Origin: Sanguinoderma infundibulare | Taxonomy: Eukaryota; Basidiomycota; Agaricomycetes; Polyporales; Polyporaceae | Length of the DNA: 64,000 nt | Direction: 5' to 3' | NCBI GenBank assembly: GCA_032821775.1 | Contig: JAVLRN010000010.1 | Span: 1,798,001 to 1,862,000 of the forward strand | In this document: positions 55,568 through 64,000 of the stretch, piece after piece | Numbering within the stretch: position 1 is the first letter of the stretch | Layout of the letters: every line of letters starts with the position of its first letter | The notes under the pieces: generated by a model | The model's database searches: none | Told to the model about the DNA's origin: nothing | Seen by the model: the letters and a program-made list of their open reading frames with translations, nothing else | Position numbers and translations under genes: made by a program

Positions 55568-57265
55568 TCAAACAACTTCCCCTCGAAGCCTCCTCATATT
55601 CGGTTGGTGACGGGCCATCGTCCATACCTGCCATGCCACGTCGGCATCCTCCAAGAAAACCCCCAGCAGACGTCTGTCGTCACCGTCCAGGCCGTCCCCC
55701 TCCCGTTCCTCTTCCGAGAAGCTGAAACCCACGTTCCGTTGAAACAGGGTCGGGCTCCTCAGCTTTCTCCCCATCGTCTCCTTCCACACCCTCCACACGA
55801 GCGTGTCGTTCGGGAGCATCGCGTTCAAGAGCTGGCGAGGCGCCTTGAGCGGTTCGACCGCGGCGAGCACGAGGGAAGTGAACGTGACGCTTGCTGTCCA
55901 CGTGTCCAGTTCGTACTTCTGGATATCGGTGGTCGGATTGAGCTTGAGCACGTCGTTGAACAGAATCTCCGTCTGGATCTCCTCATTGTCGAGCGAGGAC
56001 AGGTACGAGTTGTACATCCAGGACACGATGATCGTGATGACGAACAAGATCTGCCCGAAGACCGTCCCCTGGGGAATTAGGAGCAGCTGTGCGAGGAACT
56101 GGACCATGAGGAGGAGCGCGCAGGGCCCTATGTATCCCTGCGGCGGGATCCACCGCTGTGACTGATCTTCATAGCCGGGCGTGGGCCGTCCGCACGTGTT
56201 ACACCGGAGGGTATCGTCTCCGCACCGGGGGCATGGTGCCTCGTGCCTCTGGTTCAGTCCTTGGTACTGTAGGTGGAAGTGACCTCTGGTGAAGGCATTG
56301 ATGGCACCCTCGGGGCCAATGAGCACCACAATCTCCGTCTCGCCTTTGAGCACACCGTCCCCTCGCGGAACATTCTGGGCAGGGTAGGAGTGCTTGAAGA
56401 TGAGTTTCCCCGAACCGATGACGAAGCACGAGAGGCCGATCGCGACGATGCCGAGAGCGATGCTGGCGAGGGAGAACCAGTCAGCGATGAGCCCGCACCC
56501 GACACACGCGCCGATGCTGACGACGATTGGCACGAGCGCAACGAGCGTTGGATGTCCCCACGCGGAGGGAATGCGCGGCTGCACGACCTCCGGTGGCACG
56601 TTCCTGAGGTTGACGATCGAGACGGTCATGGGCGTCGTCCGCCGCGCGCCAGCGGGGATGTTAGGAAGCTCCGTACTTGGCAAGCTGCCCGTCCTCTTCG
56701 TGATGAGGTGCGCTAGGTGTCCCGTGTGGGCGAAGTTCGATCCAGAGTGGATGGCGACGAACTTGAGCCCGACTTTCCCATCGATCCCGAACAGCTTCGC
56801 GGGACTGTGTTCCCCGCCAGGGAAGAAGCCGTCGCACAGCTTCCACTGAGCAAGGGGACCGAACTTCTTCGCAATCTCGTAGCTGCCGGGGGTGTTGTAC
56901 CATCCTAGCCAGCGACGGTTTGGAAGGAGGTTGACGGTCGCCATGCCTTTGACGGCTCTGTCACCGCCAAAGAAACCCGCGATGCCAAGGGGGTTGAGAC
57001 TGAACGTCGATGACTTGTTGGAAAGGGGCGCGTTGAAGACGGCATCCACGCGGGATGCTGCGAGCCGGATGGGGTCGTTCATGGTGCTGTTTTGGATAGC
57101 GGGCATACAACGTGAAGCGAGAGTCGAGGCCGTGTCAAGCCTGGATGAGTGAGAGCTATGGGGGGGCGAGCTCATTATGCTTTCGCACTGGGCACCGTAC
57201 TTTATTTGTGATCCACACGCGCTGGCAGGGATGCTTCTCAGCATCGTGGTGGCATAATTGTGCAT
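55568..57265 (-). CDS. Polytopic membrane protein with zinc-ribbon-like motif, unknown function
   Basis: One exon of 1698 nt (565 residues); first ATG at 57265. At least four hydrophobic spans: TLVALVPIVVSIGACVGCGL, SLASIALGIVAIGLSCFVIG, CALLLMVQFLAQLLLIPQG and QILFVITIIVSWMYNSYLS. Between the pairs lies CPRCGDDTLRCNTCGRPTPG, a CX2C-X6-CX2C pattern that may bind zinc. The N-terminal part (LNPLGIAGFFGGDRAVKGM; PNRRWLGWYNTPGSYEIAKK) looks globular. I know no function. The frame is long, clean and compositionally uniform, so it is a real gene. Confidence 0.75.
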   Translation of the reverse strand: MHNYATTMLRSIPASACGSQIKYGAQCESIMSSPPHSSHSSRLDTASTLASRCMPAIQNSTMNDPIRLAASRVDAVFNAPLSNKSSTFSLNPLGIAGFFGGDRAVKGMATVNLLPNRRWLGWYNTPGSYEIAKKFGPLAQWKLCDGFFPGGEHSPAKLFGIDGKVGLKFVAIHSGSNFAHTGHLAHLITKRTGSLPSTELPNIPAGARRTTPMTVSIVNLRNVPPEVVQPRIPSAWGHPTLVALVPIVVSIGACVGCGLIADWFSLASIALGIVAIGLSCFVIGSGKLIFKHSYPAQNVPRGDGVLKGETEIVVLIGPEGAINAFTRGHFHLQYQGLNQRHEAPCPRCGDDTLRCNTCGRPTPGYEDQSQRWIPPQGYIGPCALLLMVQFLAQLLLIPQGTVFGQILFVITIIVSWMYNSYLSSLDNEEIQTEILFNDVLKLNPTTDIQKYELDTWTASVTFTSLVLAAVEPLKAPRQLLNAMLPNDTLVWRVWKETMGRKLRSPTLFQRNVGFSFSEEEREGDGLDGDDRRLLGVFLEDADVAWQVWTMARHQPNMRRLRGEVV

Positions 57266-57762
57266 GTACAAAAGCGCCAAGGGGCTTTCGTTGACCGCGG
57301 TATCAACGATTCAACCACAATGAGCCGCCTGCAACGGAAACGCCCCGGCCCCGGTGCATGTCCTTGTAGACGCCGATGTGGACAACGAGCGTCCCAATGT
57401 CAAGTCGCCCACGTCCACCGCCACGATGTGACGGGCATCACACACGACCCCTGCAGGACTGCGATGGCGCTTGGATACTGTCCGCAGCACCAAGTGTCAT
57501 GAAGCCTCGACATGGCGTGTTCGGGTCCATGGAATCTGATACACAAGAGCCACCCGCATTAATCCCTGTTAGATCACATCACGAAGGACATTCCACATTC
57601 CACTTAATGTGCATGTGTAGGCGTCCCCATTGTAAACATCGGGTTAGGCTTTCTGACAAGGGATGACTTGCACGACCCTTGAGTTCCCTCGGCTCATCCA
57701 CCAAACCAGACTTCATGACCTCCGCTGTCTCTGTCAAAGGCAGGCCATGGAGACGATCAACA
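57266..57762. other. Intergenic: nothing recognised
   Basis: Upstream of the membrane protein gene and downstream of the next gene; no supported feature. Confidence 0.4.
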
Positions 57763-58741
57763 TTACGTGAAAACCCGCCCAGAACAGAAACTATACACTG
57801 GCAGCATCCTCTTGTGCATTCTTCCCTTTCCCCGTTTTCCGCCTTCCATACCCTCCTCTTCAAAAGCAGCTCGAGGGAATGGCTTCGGCGGCTTCTCCGG
57901 GCGGAGGTTCTCGTGTACGACCGGACTCAGGTTGGAGATCCTGTATAGATGGAGCACAGCCTGCTCCTTGTCCTTCGCCTATCCCCACAATGGATGAACA
58001 TGATCAGCACATTGACGGTAGTGAACATGTGCTAAGGAACACACCTTGATCCTCAGATCCATGTCGTCATGCGGATCCGGGGGGAGCGCCTTGCAGCGGT
58101 CTGCGTGCTTGCGCTTCTCCATGACCATCTCCGCGCCGGGGCAGGGGTCTGACAGGTGCTGCTTGGATGCCCTTGCGATGACAGATCCCGTTGATCTGCT
58201 CGATGAGCTCGGGGATCGGCTTCTCCGAGGGCTGTACGCGGGAACAAACGGATGAGCGGGCGCATACAAGCGAAAACGGGACGCGATACGTACGTAGATC
58301 CAGTTGTGACTGGTTGGAGAAATAGCGATTAAGCAACGAGCGGAAGGATCGGGCAAGTGGACTTACAACTGGAGGAATATCGAGCACTTCGCATACGGGC
58401 AACAGATCATAGGCGTTGTAGCGCATCTGTATAAGCCGAGTGAGCTGGGATGGGCTAGATGGACCGCGAGGACACAAACACGCATACCTCATCGTTCTCG
58501 ACCATTAGTCGCGCTCGTATCTCGTCCGTTAATTTCGTCCTAGCCTGCTTATGTCTAAACATCCCGTATCGAAAGTTGCGCGCGTCAGCACCCGCAACAG
58601 TAAGACAGTACAAGAGCATACACCCATGTGGAGATCATGACGCTGTCTTGCTCGAGTCCCATGAGTCGGAACAGTGCTTGAAGATGGTGTCGATGCGGAG
58701 CGTCCGCGAGTAGAAAAACACGCAGCCCAATTTCTAAATCG
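57763..58741 (-). CDS. Unrecognised multi-exon gene (5' end uncertain)
   Basis: Plausible exons in order: 58741-58624 (DLEIGLRVFLLADAPHRHHL, then FRLMGLEQDSVMISTW), a short one ending near 58488 (ARTKLTDEIRARLMVENDE), one from about 58429 (MRYNAYDLLPVCEVLDIPPV), one near 58216-58055 (EKPIPELIEQINGI; later DPHDDMDLRIK), and a last one from about 57979 (AKDKEQAVLHLYRISNLSPV, ending RVFT). Junctions show good donors and acceptors. Within the fourth exon the frame changes between the start and MVMEKRKHADRCKA, so either a splice is missed or the gene is damaged. I do not recognise the family. Confidence 0.4.
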
Positions 58742-58876
58742 CTAGATCATCCGCAATGAGATCCACTGATCCGCCGGTGGAATATGAGACGCAGACCTGA
58801 GAACGGGAATGCAATGGGTACAAGCCGCGAGGAATGTCTCGCGACGTACCTGAGCCCAGAGTGCACGTTCGGGGAT

Positions 58877-59540
58877 TTATAGCGGCCACCGATGGGCCGT
58901 CTGCGACACTTGTTCCACAACCACCAAACTCGCGTTTCCGGTCCCGACACTGTGTGCTGGAAGGGTTTCGTGAAGGTGGGGGCCAGCGTAGGGAGGTCGT
59001 TTGCGGGGGGTCGCATAGAAGGGGAACATTGATTCCAGTGAGAATGAGATACTGCCTTTGAGGAACGAATGACTGTTATGTCGGACCATGAGTATCTACA
59101 GCCCACGATAAGCAGTCAGAATCGATTCGGAGCGATGATGTCCATGAGACTACTCACCGTCGAAAGGATGACCTAGGACGGTCGCATAGAGTCCGACAAA
59201 ACGCAAACCGCAAAGCTGCTCCCAGAGTGTCAGGCATTCAAGCTTCGAGTTTTGATTGAATGAGGAGTTCGGCAGGAATGTCATGCTGATGTTATCCCCA
59301 AGTGGAGCAGAGCGCAGCGACATGAGGGAGCCCGTCAAGAATTGTCGCCTTCACCAAGTAAATAACGGTCCATACAGGATAGCTGATCGAGGAGAAAATG
59401 GGAAGCCATATACTGTAGGCCTAGCAGAGGATACAGTCGGGGCTCGGGAGAGGAGGATGCGGGGGCGCAGACTTGCGGCAGCTTTCGCTGCACAGTCGTC
59501 GCTGCTGCCGTGATTGGCGTCTATCACGGGCCGGGCCGGC
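58877..59540 (-). other. Conserved-looking frames, possibly a broken gene or upstream exons
   Basis: Three frames look protein-like: PTVYGFPFSPRSAILYGPLF (near 59400), LTGSLMSLRSAPLGDNISMT with LECLTLWEQLCGLRFVGLYA (59340-59150), and PFYATPRKRPPYAGPHLHET (near 59000). An in-frame TGA separates the first two, and the exon phases towards the third do not agree. It could be the 5' part of the unrecognised gene to its left, or a decayed gene. Confidence 0.3.
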
Positions 59541-60020
59541 ACACTGCCGGCACCCCCTCATCACTCCCTTCTTCGAGGTGCGTATGTATTCGCGTCCATG
59601 CTAGCATGGACTATCTGTCGCGCCCTGGATTTACAGCGATGAGCATGCCTAGAAGACCGACTGCGAAATTGCGAAGACATCGTCCGAAGAAACGGATTTA
59701 CTCGGCATCCATACAAACCCGCCCACATGTCCGTATGTGCGATGATCAGTATTCGTTACAGAAAAGCACGACGCTCATCTCGCCTACAGGTACATCTCAC
59801 CGTAAAGGACACGCGTTCGAGCATCGCACGACGCACAGCAGTACAAGAGCAGACGATGAGACCGTCACCGAGAAATGGGCCGTGGACAACAACGTAGGAG
59901 GGAAACAATGTCCTGTCAAACCGATATCGTCCTCCTTCTCCAACCTCCTCTCCTTCCGCCCCTATTCCATTCACAGTCGCACTCGGTACCCTGCGCAGTC
60001 GATACGTTCAATCTCCGCGT

Positions 60021-62820
60021 CCTCCGGCCGACGAACTGGGTACTCGGCATCGACCCTAACAGGAAGCGCGCCGTCGTCTCAGGTGCGCGTCCCGGTCCTG
60101 CTCATTCTCCCCAACCCGTGCGTCGCCCTTCCCTCCAGAGCCATTTCCATCTCCTCCCTGCGGTGGTGGGGCAGCCGCTGCAGTCAGGTTCTTGCCACCG
60201 ACATCCTCGCGGAGGCTTCCAGCATCCGCGCTCCCACTTGTACCCGGGACCTCATCGTTGGCGTGTTCGCCCTGCGGCTCATCCGACTCGCCGACTGGGC
60301 CCAAAGGTTCGACCGCCCCAAGTTGCGCGTCGCGGTCTCCTGTGCGCTCAAAACTGCCTTCGCGGTTCTCGTCCTCCGCGACTCGTCCGTCCGTCGCCGT
60401 TCCCGCCCAAGTCATTGCGCTCTACTCCCTATGGTGTTTCCGCAGGCGGAGGAGTGGCCGCTGCCGTCGTGTTGTCGGCACGAACGTCAACGATTATGGA
60501 GTAAGTTGACGGTTGCACAAGCTTGAAACTGAGGTCCACAATGACTGTAGTCTGCGCGCTATGGTTTTCGTCTCAATTTCATAGCGTCAACCGTGCCGGT
60601 ACAGGAAGCTGGTCTCAGCGCTGGCCCAAGTCACTGCTTTCGAGTCTCCCTGGTGGTATTCCCCGGAGCAGAGAAGCGGCCCCGACATCTGCAGGTGCGC
60701 TTCGATGGTTAACTCCTGACCATCATGCTCCAATGTATGCTGGATCTCTATAGCGATGGTGTGGTCGTCCTTGGAAAGTGTGAGCCAGTAGGTGGTCGGG
60801 TGGTCCAGGTCCGGTCTTCGCAGGACAGTCGTGCACCCTCGGGCGAGCAGTGCATCACGAGTCTTCGTCGCCAGCACCAGGACGGTCATCTTGTGTGGCC
60901 GATATTCAGCGGCTTCCATCGTCCAGTCTATGCGGTCGGGGTGGGAGATGTACACCATCTTGGGCACTATTATAGAACGACAACGCTCAATGGTGGAAGG
61001 TGGCAGGGGGAAGAGATTAGGCACTTGAAATGAACCATGCTCTGGCTCAGGAGAGATGATCACGTATCCGGGATGCAGGAATTCGAGGCCGGAATTGGAA
61101 GCAGGGATGTAGCAGACTCGGCCGAGAAAATGACCAGGGCGATCCTTGTGTTCACAATCGAGGATGGCTAGGTACCATTCGGATGCTTAACCCACGCCGT
61201 ATGTTGTCGAATTCGGAGGAAGATAGGACGAGAGGGGAATCATGGCTACCGGCGTGCGGACACCATACGGGGTAGACGTGTATTCGATGGCAGGAAGAAG
61301 GAAAGGTCGGTGCTGGTCAGAGACATAGGCATTCGAAGACACTTGGGTGATGCTTCCACAAGGCTTGAATGTCAACAGCTCAGTGGCGAGCAAGGATTGG
61401 GTACCCGGGCCATACACTTCGTATTGAATGCGCCGAGAATCCTGTTCCAATCCACCAATGGGGAGTTCCTGGAGAATCTCGGCGCCGAGGTACGCATCCA
61501 GCCATGCGAAGATGCTCCGGTCAGGGATCCGCCGAACGATCTCCTCCTGCAATCGTCTGAAACCGCGATTGCCCTCGCCGTACAGCGTGGGCATGTTGAT
61601 GTCGAATAGACCGAGGAGCGAGTACGCCCGATCTTCCTCCCTCGTCGTCGCTCGCCACGACGCCCACGAGAGCCGCTGAGCGACGCTGAACTCGTCGAGC
61701 GTCCTCTCGTGCAACAGAGCATCACCGCTGAAAGGCGCGATGAGCTCCTGGAGCGTCCACCCACGCGTGAACCAGCGGCTCTTGCGGAAGCGGGATCCCT
61801 TTGCCCGATGGTCTTCTTCGGCTGGGACGTCTGCGAGGAACGCGTAGCAGACCGCCGCGCAGGCATACCACTTGTACATGGAGTTGATCGCCTCAGACAA
61901 CTCGGAGCTGCTCGTCTTGTCGATGCAGCACGAGTCGATCCAGAGGTACTTGTGGCCCTCCTTCTGTGCAAGTTCACATGCGTTACGGATCTTCGGCGAG
62001 AGTCTCTCATCACCCCAGATGGATGGAGTCTCACGATGTTGGGATGGGGTGGAATGGGTGCCAGACGGAGGTACGGCGAGTGGGAACGAGAAGGAGAAGG
62101 ATGCATAGGGACGGTAGGTCGCAGATCCGGAAGGAGACGAAGGTGAGGAACGAAGCGGTTTGCCATCCTTGTCGTACCACTTCTGGATCTCTCGGAGTTC
62201 CTGGTACGTCTGCTCGCCGTCCTGATCCCAAGTGTGCGATAGGATGGTGCAACCTCATACCCGTCGTACACCGTCAGGTCGACGAAAAGTACATAGATCT
62301 CACAGCATGAACGGGCAATCCTGCAAGACCGTCGATAAGCCTGGCTTCTGATCTGTGTTTGGTCTCGGCGGATCCGGGTCTGCCCTTCCTCGTATCAGCA
62401 GGGTGGACGGCTCGGAATCGACAATTGGCGATGCTCACCTTCCAGAAGATCGGGCTTCGGAATCTCTCCCAATACTGCCAGCTCTAGTCGGGCGCCCAGC
62501 ATCGCGACTATGGGGCCTCTGTGCACTCCACGGACACATCCAGAGCCATTTCAACGTCGGCCAGTAGTACCGAACCTAAGCTTCAATGCCAGGGTGAGTT
62601 CAGCGATCACACGACGTAGGAACCCTGTATACGCACCTCGGCACCAGTAGGCAAGGTGCAAGAACCGGAGCGCCAACATCAGACTCACCTGCAGCCAGCC
62701 ATGGCCATCATTCCGCACGTTGACGGCATGCCGCATTGACAGAACTCTACCACCTCGAGGTGAGTGCAAACGTTGACCGAGCTAGATTGCTTCCACCCAG
62801 GGGTCGCGCAGCAGCATCTC
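60021..62820 (-). repeat. Right arm of the large inverted duplication
   Basis: Reverse-complement copy of 38961-42458. Good similarity over the HET2 coding region and over the 450 bp upstream block. It lacks about 590 bp that includes the HET2 start and the first 22 codons. Outside the edges (below 60021, above 62820) I see no further similarity to the left arm. Confidence 0.8.
60050..62233 (-). pseudogene. HET-domain pseudogene (duplicate of HET2)
   Basis: Begins inside the HET domain (HTWDQDGEQTYQELREIQKW), so start codon and N-terminus are gone. HKYLWIDSCCIDKTSS, SRWFTRGWTLQELIAPFSGD and YSLLGLFDINMPTLYGEGNR follow. Relative to HET2 about 29 residues are deleted after ELIAPF. A TAA at 61187-61189 replaces the CAA of HET2, after which the frame stays open (MIISPEPEHGS; TVLVLATKTRDALLARG). 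A further indel near 60620 shifts the frame and ends the protein early. The acidic C-terminal repeat region is recognisable in the reverse complement of 60050-60500. Confidence 0.85.
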
Positions 62821-62989
62821 CTTCTCAGATTCTGCTATCAGTGTTGCCAACATTTTCGCCCTTGCGGGGCAGTTGAACACGACTCCTGGCCGGATCGCCA
62901 ACCTACCCTCGAAGTAAGTACCTTGTTGCCCGTAATGGGAGTGGATAATTGATGGCGGCTTCCAGCTGGAGTATCTTCTTGTTAGGTGC

Positions 62990-63260
62990 GTTGATCAGTC
63001 TTCACTATTGAACGTCACACAAGAATCGCTGACGAACCTCGTTGTGCCCTTAGGATGGGGTAGTATTTTTGCCGTGGTGTTCATGCGTAGGTACGGTCGT
63101 CTTCCGGTCCTGTTCTGGTCGCAGGCTGGCTAGTGGGCTGCACCTTTGCGCCTGACTTGACCACCTTCACAGGTGAGTGGGATTCCTAATCAACCAGGAT
63201 GTCTAGCATTGACTAACGACGGACCTGCATTCAGTAATGCAGTACTTAAACTCGTTTGCG
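62990..63260 (+). pseudogene. MFS transporter relic
   Basis: NVTQESLTNLVVPLGWGSIF, FMRRYGRLPVLFWSQ and, after a one-base frameshift, LVGCTFAPDLTTFT, then across an intron-like gap VMQYLNSF. These match transmembrane spans 2-4 and the GRRP-type loop of basidiomycete multidrug MFS transporters. No other part of a 12-span transporter is present in the window. Confidence 0.6.
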
Positions 63261-63578
63261 TGTTCTCTTGCTGCGGCCGTACAGAATATCAACGGTGCAA
63301 GCTCGATCTTTGACGCCGCTCTGCCTGGCTTCGCTACAGTCCTTGCCACCCTCACTCCTCGGCAGCTCCTCTTGGCCATGGTATATGGCACGAACCCTCC
63401 TTCGATGGTCCTTACTGTCGAGTGCGACGTTCCCTCCAAGGTCTCTGCTACCGCAGAACCGGAGGCCGATGACCGTCGCTGCCTTGCATTGGTCCGTTAC
63501 GTCCCGTTCATCAGCAAAAAGGCGACAGCGATGGAGGGCCTGGCCACAAATCCACGTGATAGCCGGGCCGGGCCGTAA
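63237..63578 (+). other. 113-codon open frame, unrecognised
   Basis: Opens with MQYLNSFACSLAAAVQNING; the first residues belong to the MFS relic. The rest (SSIFDAALPGFATVLATLTP; VYGTNPPSMVLTVECDVPSK) has no known family. It may be chance coding downstream of the relic. Confidence 0.2.
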
Positions 63579-63593
63579 TATGGAGGGGTTATA

Positions 63594-63700
63594 CATACCT
63601 CTGCCTCGCCAGGCAAACGGTATGTGTATGTCGCCCGGATAGGCCATATATGCATACCCTTACCTGGAGAGGCAATAATATGCATACCTTGTCCAGGACG
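63594..63700. repeat. Hairpin and repeated CATACC units
   Basis: CATACC tct GCCT cgcc AGGC aaac GGTATG (63594-63624) forms a nested hairpin. Two further gcatacc copies (near 63651 and 63676) and aggca motifs follow at roughly 25-50 bp spacing. Confidence 0.5.
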
Positions 63701-64000
63701 AACCACGGGTATATATGTGGGGGACCCCGCTAGCCCTGTTCACTCTCTCAAAGGCGAGGCAAAAATTAGCAAGCAAACCGGGCCTCTTGATTGTGTATAA
63801 TACAAGCCATTGGGGCCAACCTTGCGTGTACTTGCCCAATTCCGGTTGGCCGCCCCTAGAGAGTGGCAGCACTAAGGAGTTGGTGAGCGGTTCGGGCAAG
63901 ACGCTGCAGAGCTCACCTGCGAGGGAGGAGTGATACGGCCAGTGGCAGACTAGCAATAAGCCTTAGACTGGGAGGGTGAATACCAACTCGAAGCTGAGGA
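63701..64000. other. Window end: nothing recognised
   Basis: A TATA-like gtatatatg lies at 63709-63717. Frames on both strands of 72-98 codons show no family. It could be part of a repeat that continues past the window. Confidence 0.3.

Noticed and set aside
1..64000. CRISPR array, rRNA genes, complete retroelement
   Set aside because: No regularly spaced direct repeats, no rRNA-like sequence, and no reverse transcriptase or integrase motifs seen on either strand.

Overview
The window is nuclear DNA of a filamentous basidiomycete, most likely an agaricomycete. Genes are GC-rich and broken by many introns of about 50-80 nt. The gene families are typical of mushroom-forming fungi: HET-domain proteins, F-box and BTB proteins of the basidiomycete type, a mycocypin-like inhibitor and a Zn2Cys6 protein. 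Placement near the Polyporales is only an inference. I read exons by eye; joined exon lengths that sum to a multiple of three support most models.

The left part (1-36750) is mainly conserved housekeeping genes with a few decayed ones between them. In order: a partial F-box protein, a dead zinc alcohol/butanediol dehydrogenase, a BTB protein, the GPI mannosyltransferase SMP3 head-to-head with RPB9, a second BTB protein of matching gene structure, a secreted amidase with a decayed tandem copy of its 3' end, a tiny secreted peptide, a HET-domain gene with a probable frameshift, the first kinase-like gene (K1), a small HABP4/Stm1-like gene, a 25-exon inositol polyphosphate 5-phosphatase with RhoGAP-like C-terminus, a 78-residue Zn2Cys6 protein, an arrestin-like protein, and cyclophilin-40 carrying an in-frame repeat expansion.

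The right part (37000-64000) looks accessory. It holds five more members of the K1 kinase-like family (K2, K3 broken; K4, K5, K6 apparently intact), three HET-domain copies (one intact, two broken), and an inverted duplication whose arms (about 38961-42458 and 60021-62820) face each other across 17.5 kb. It also has a mycocypin/I66-like protease inhibitor, a polytopic membrane protein, an unrecognised multi-exon gene and an MFS relic.

The most interesting content is the kinase-like family. Intact members keep a glycine-rich loop, a VA(A/V)K-type lysine, a hinge, and a hallmark QPGPL motif just before the DFG position. All have lost the catalytic aspartate of the HRD/HGD motif, and one also lost the DFG aspartate. 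They share one intron position and are interspersed with HET-domain genes, which act in fungal allorecognition. A functional link between the two families is a hypothesis only.
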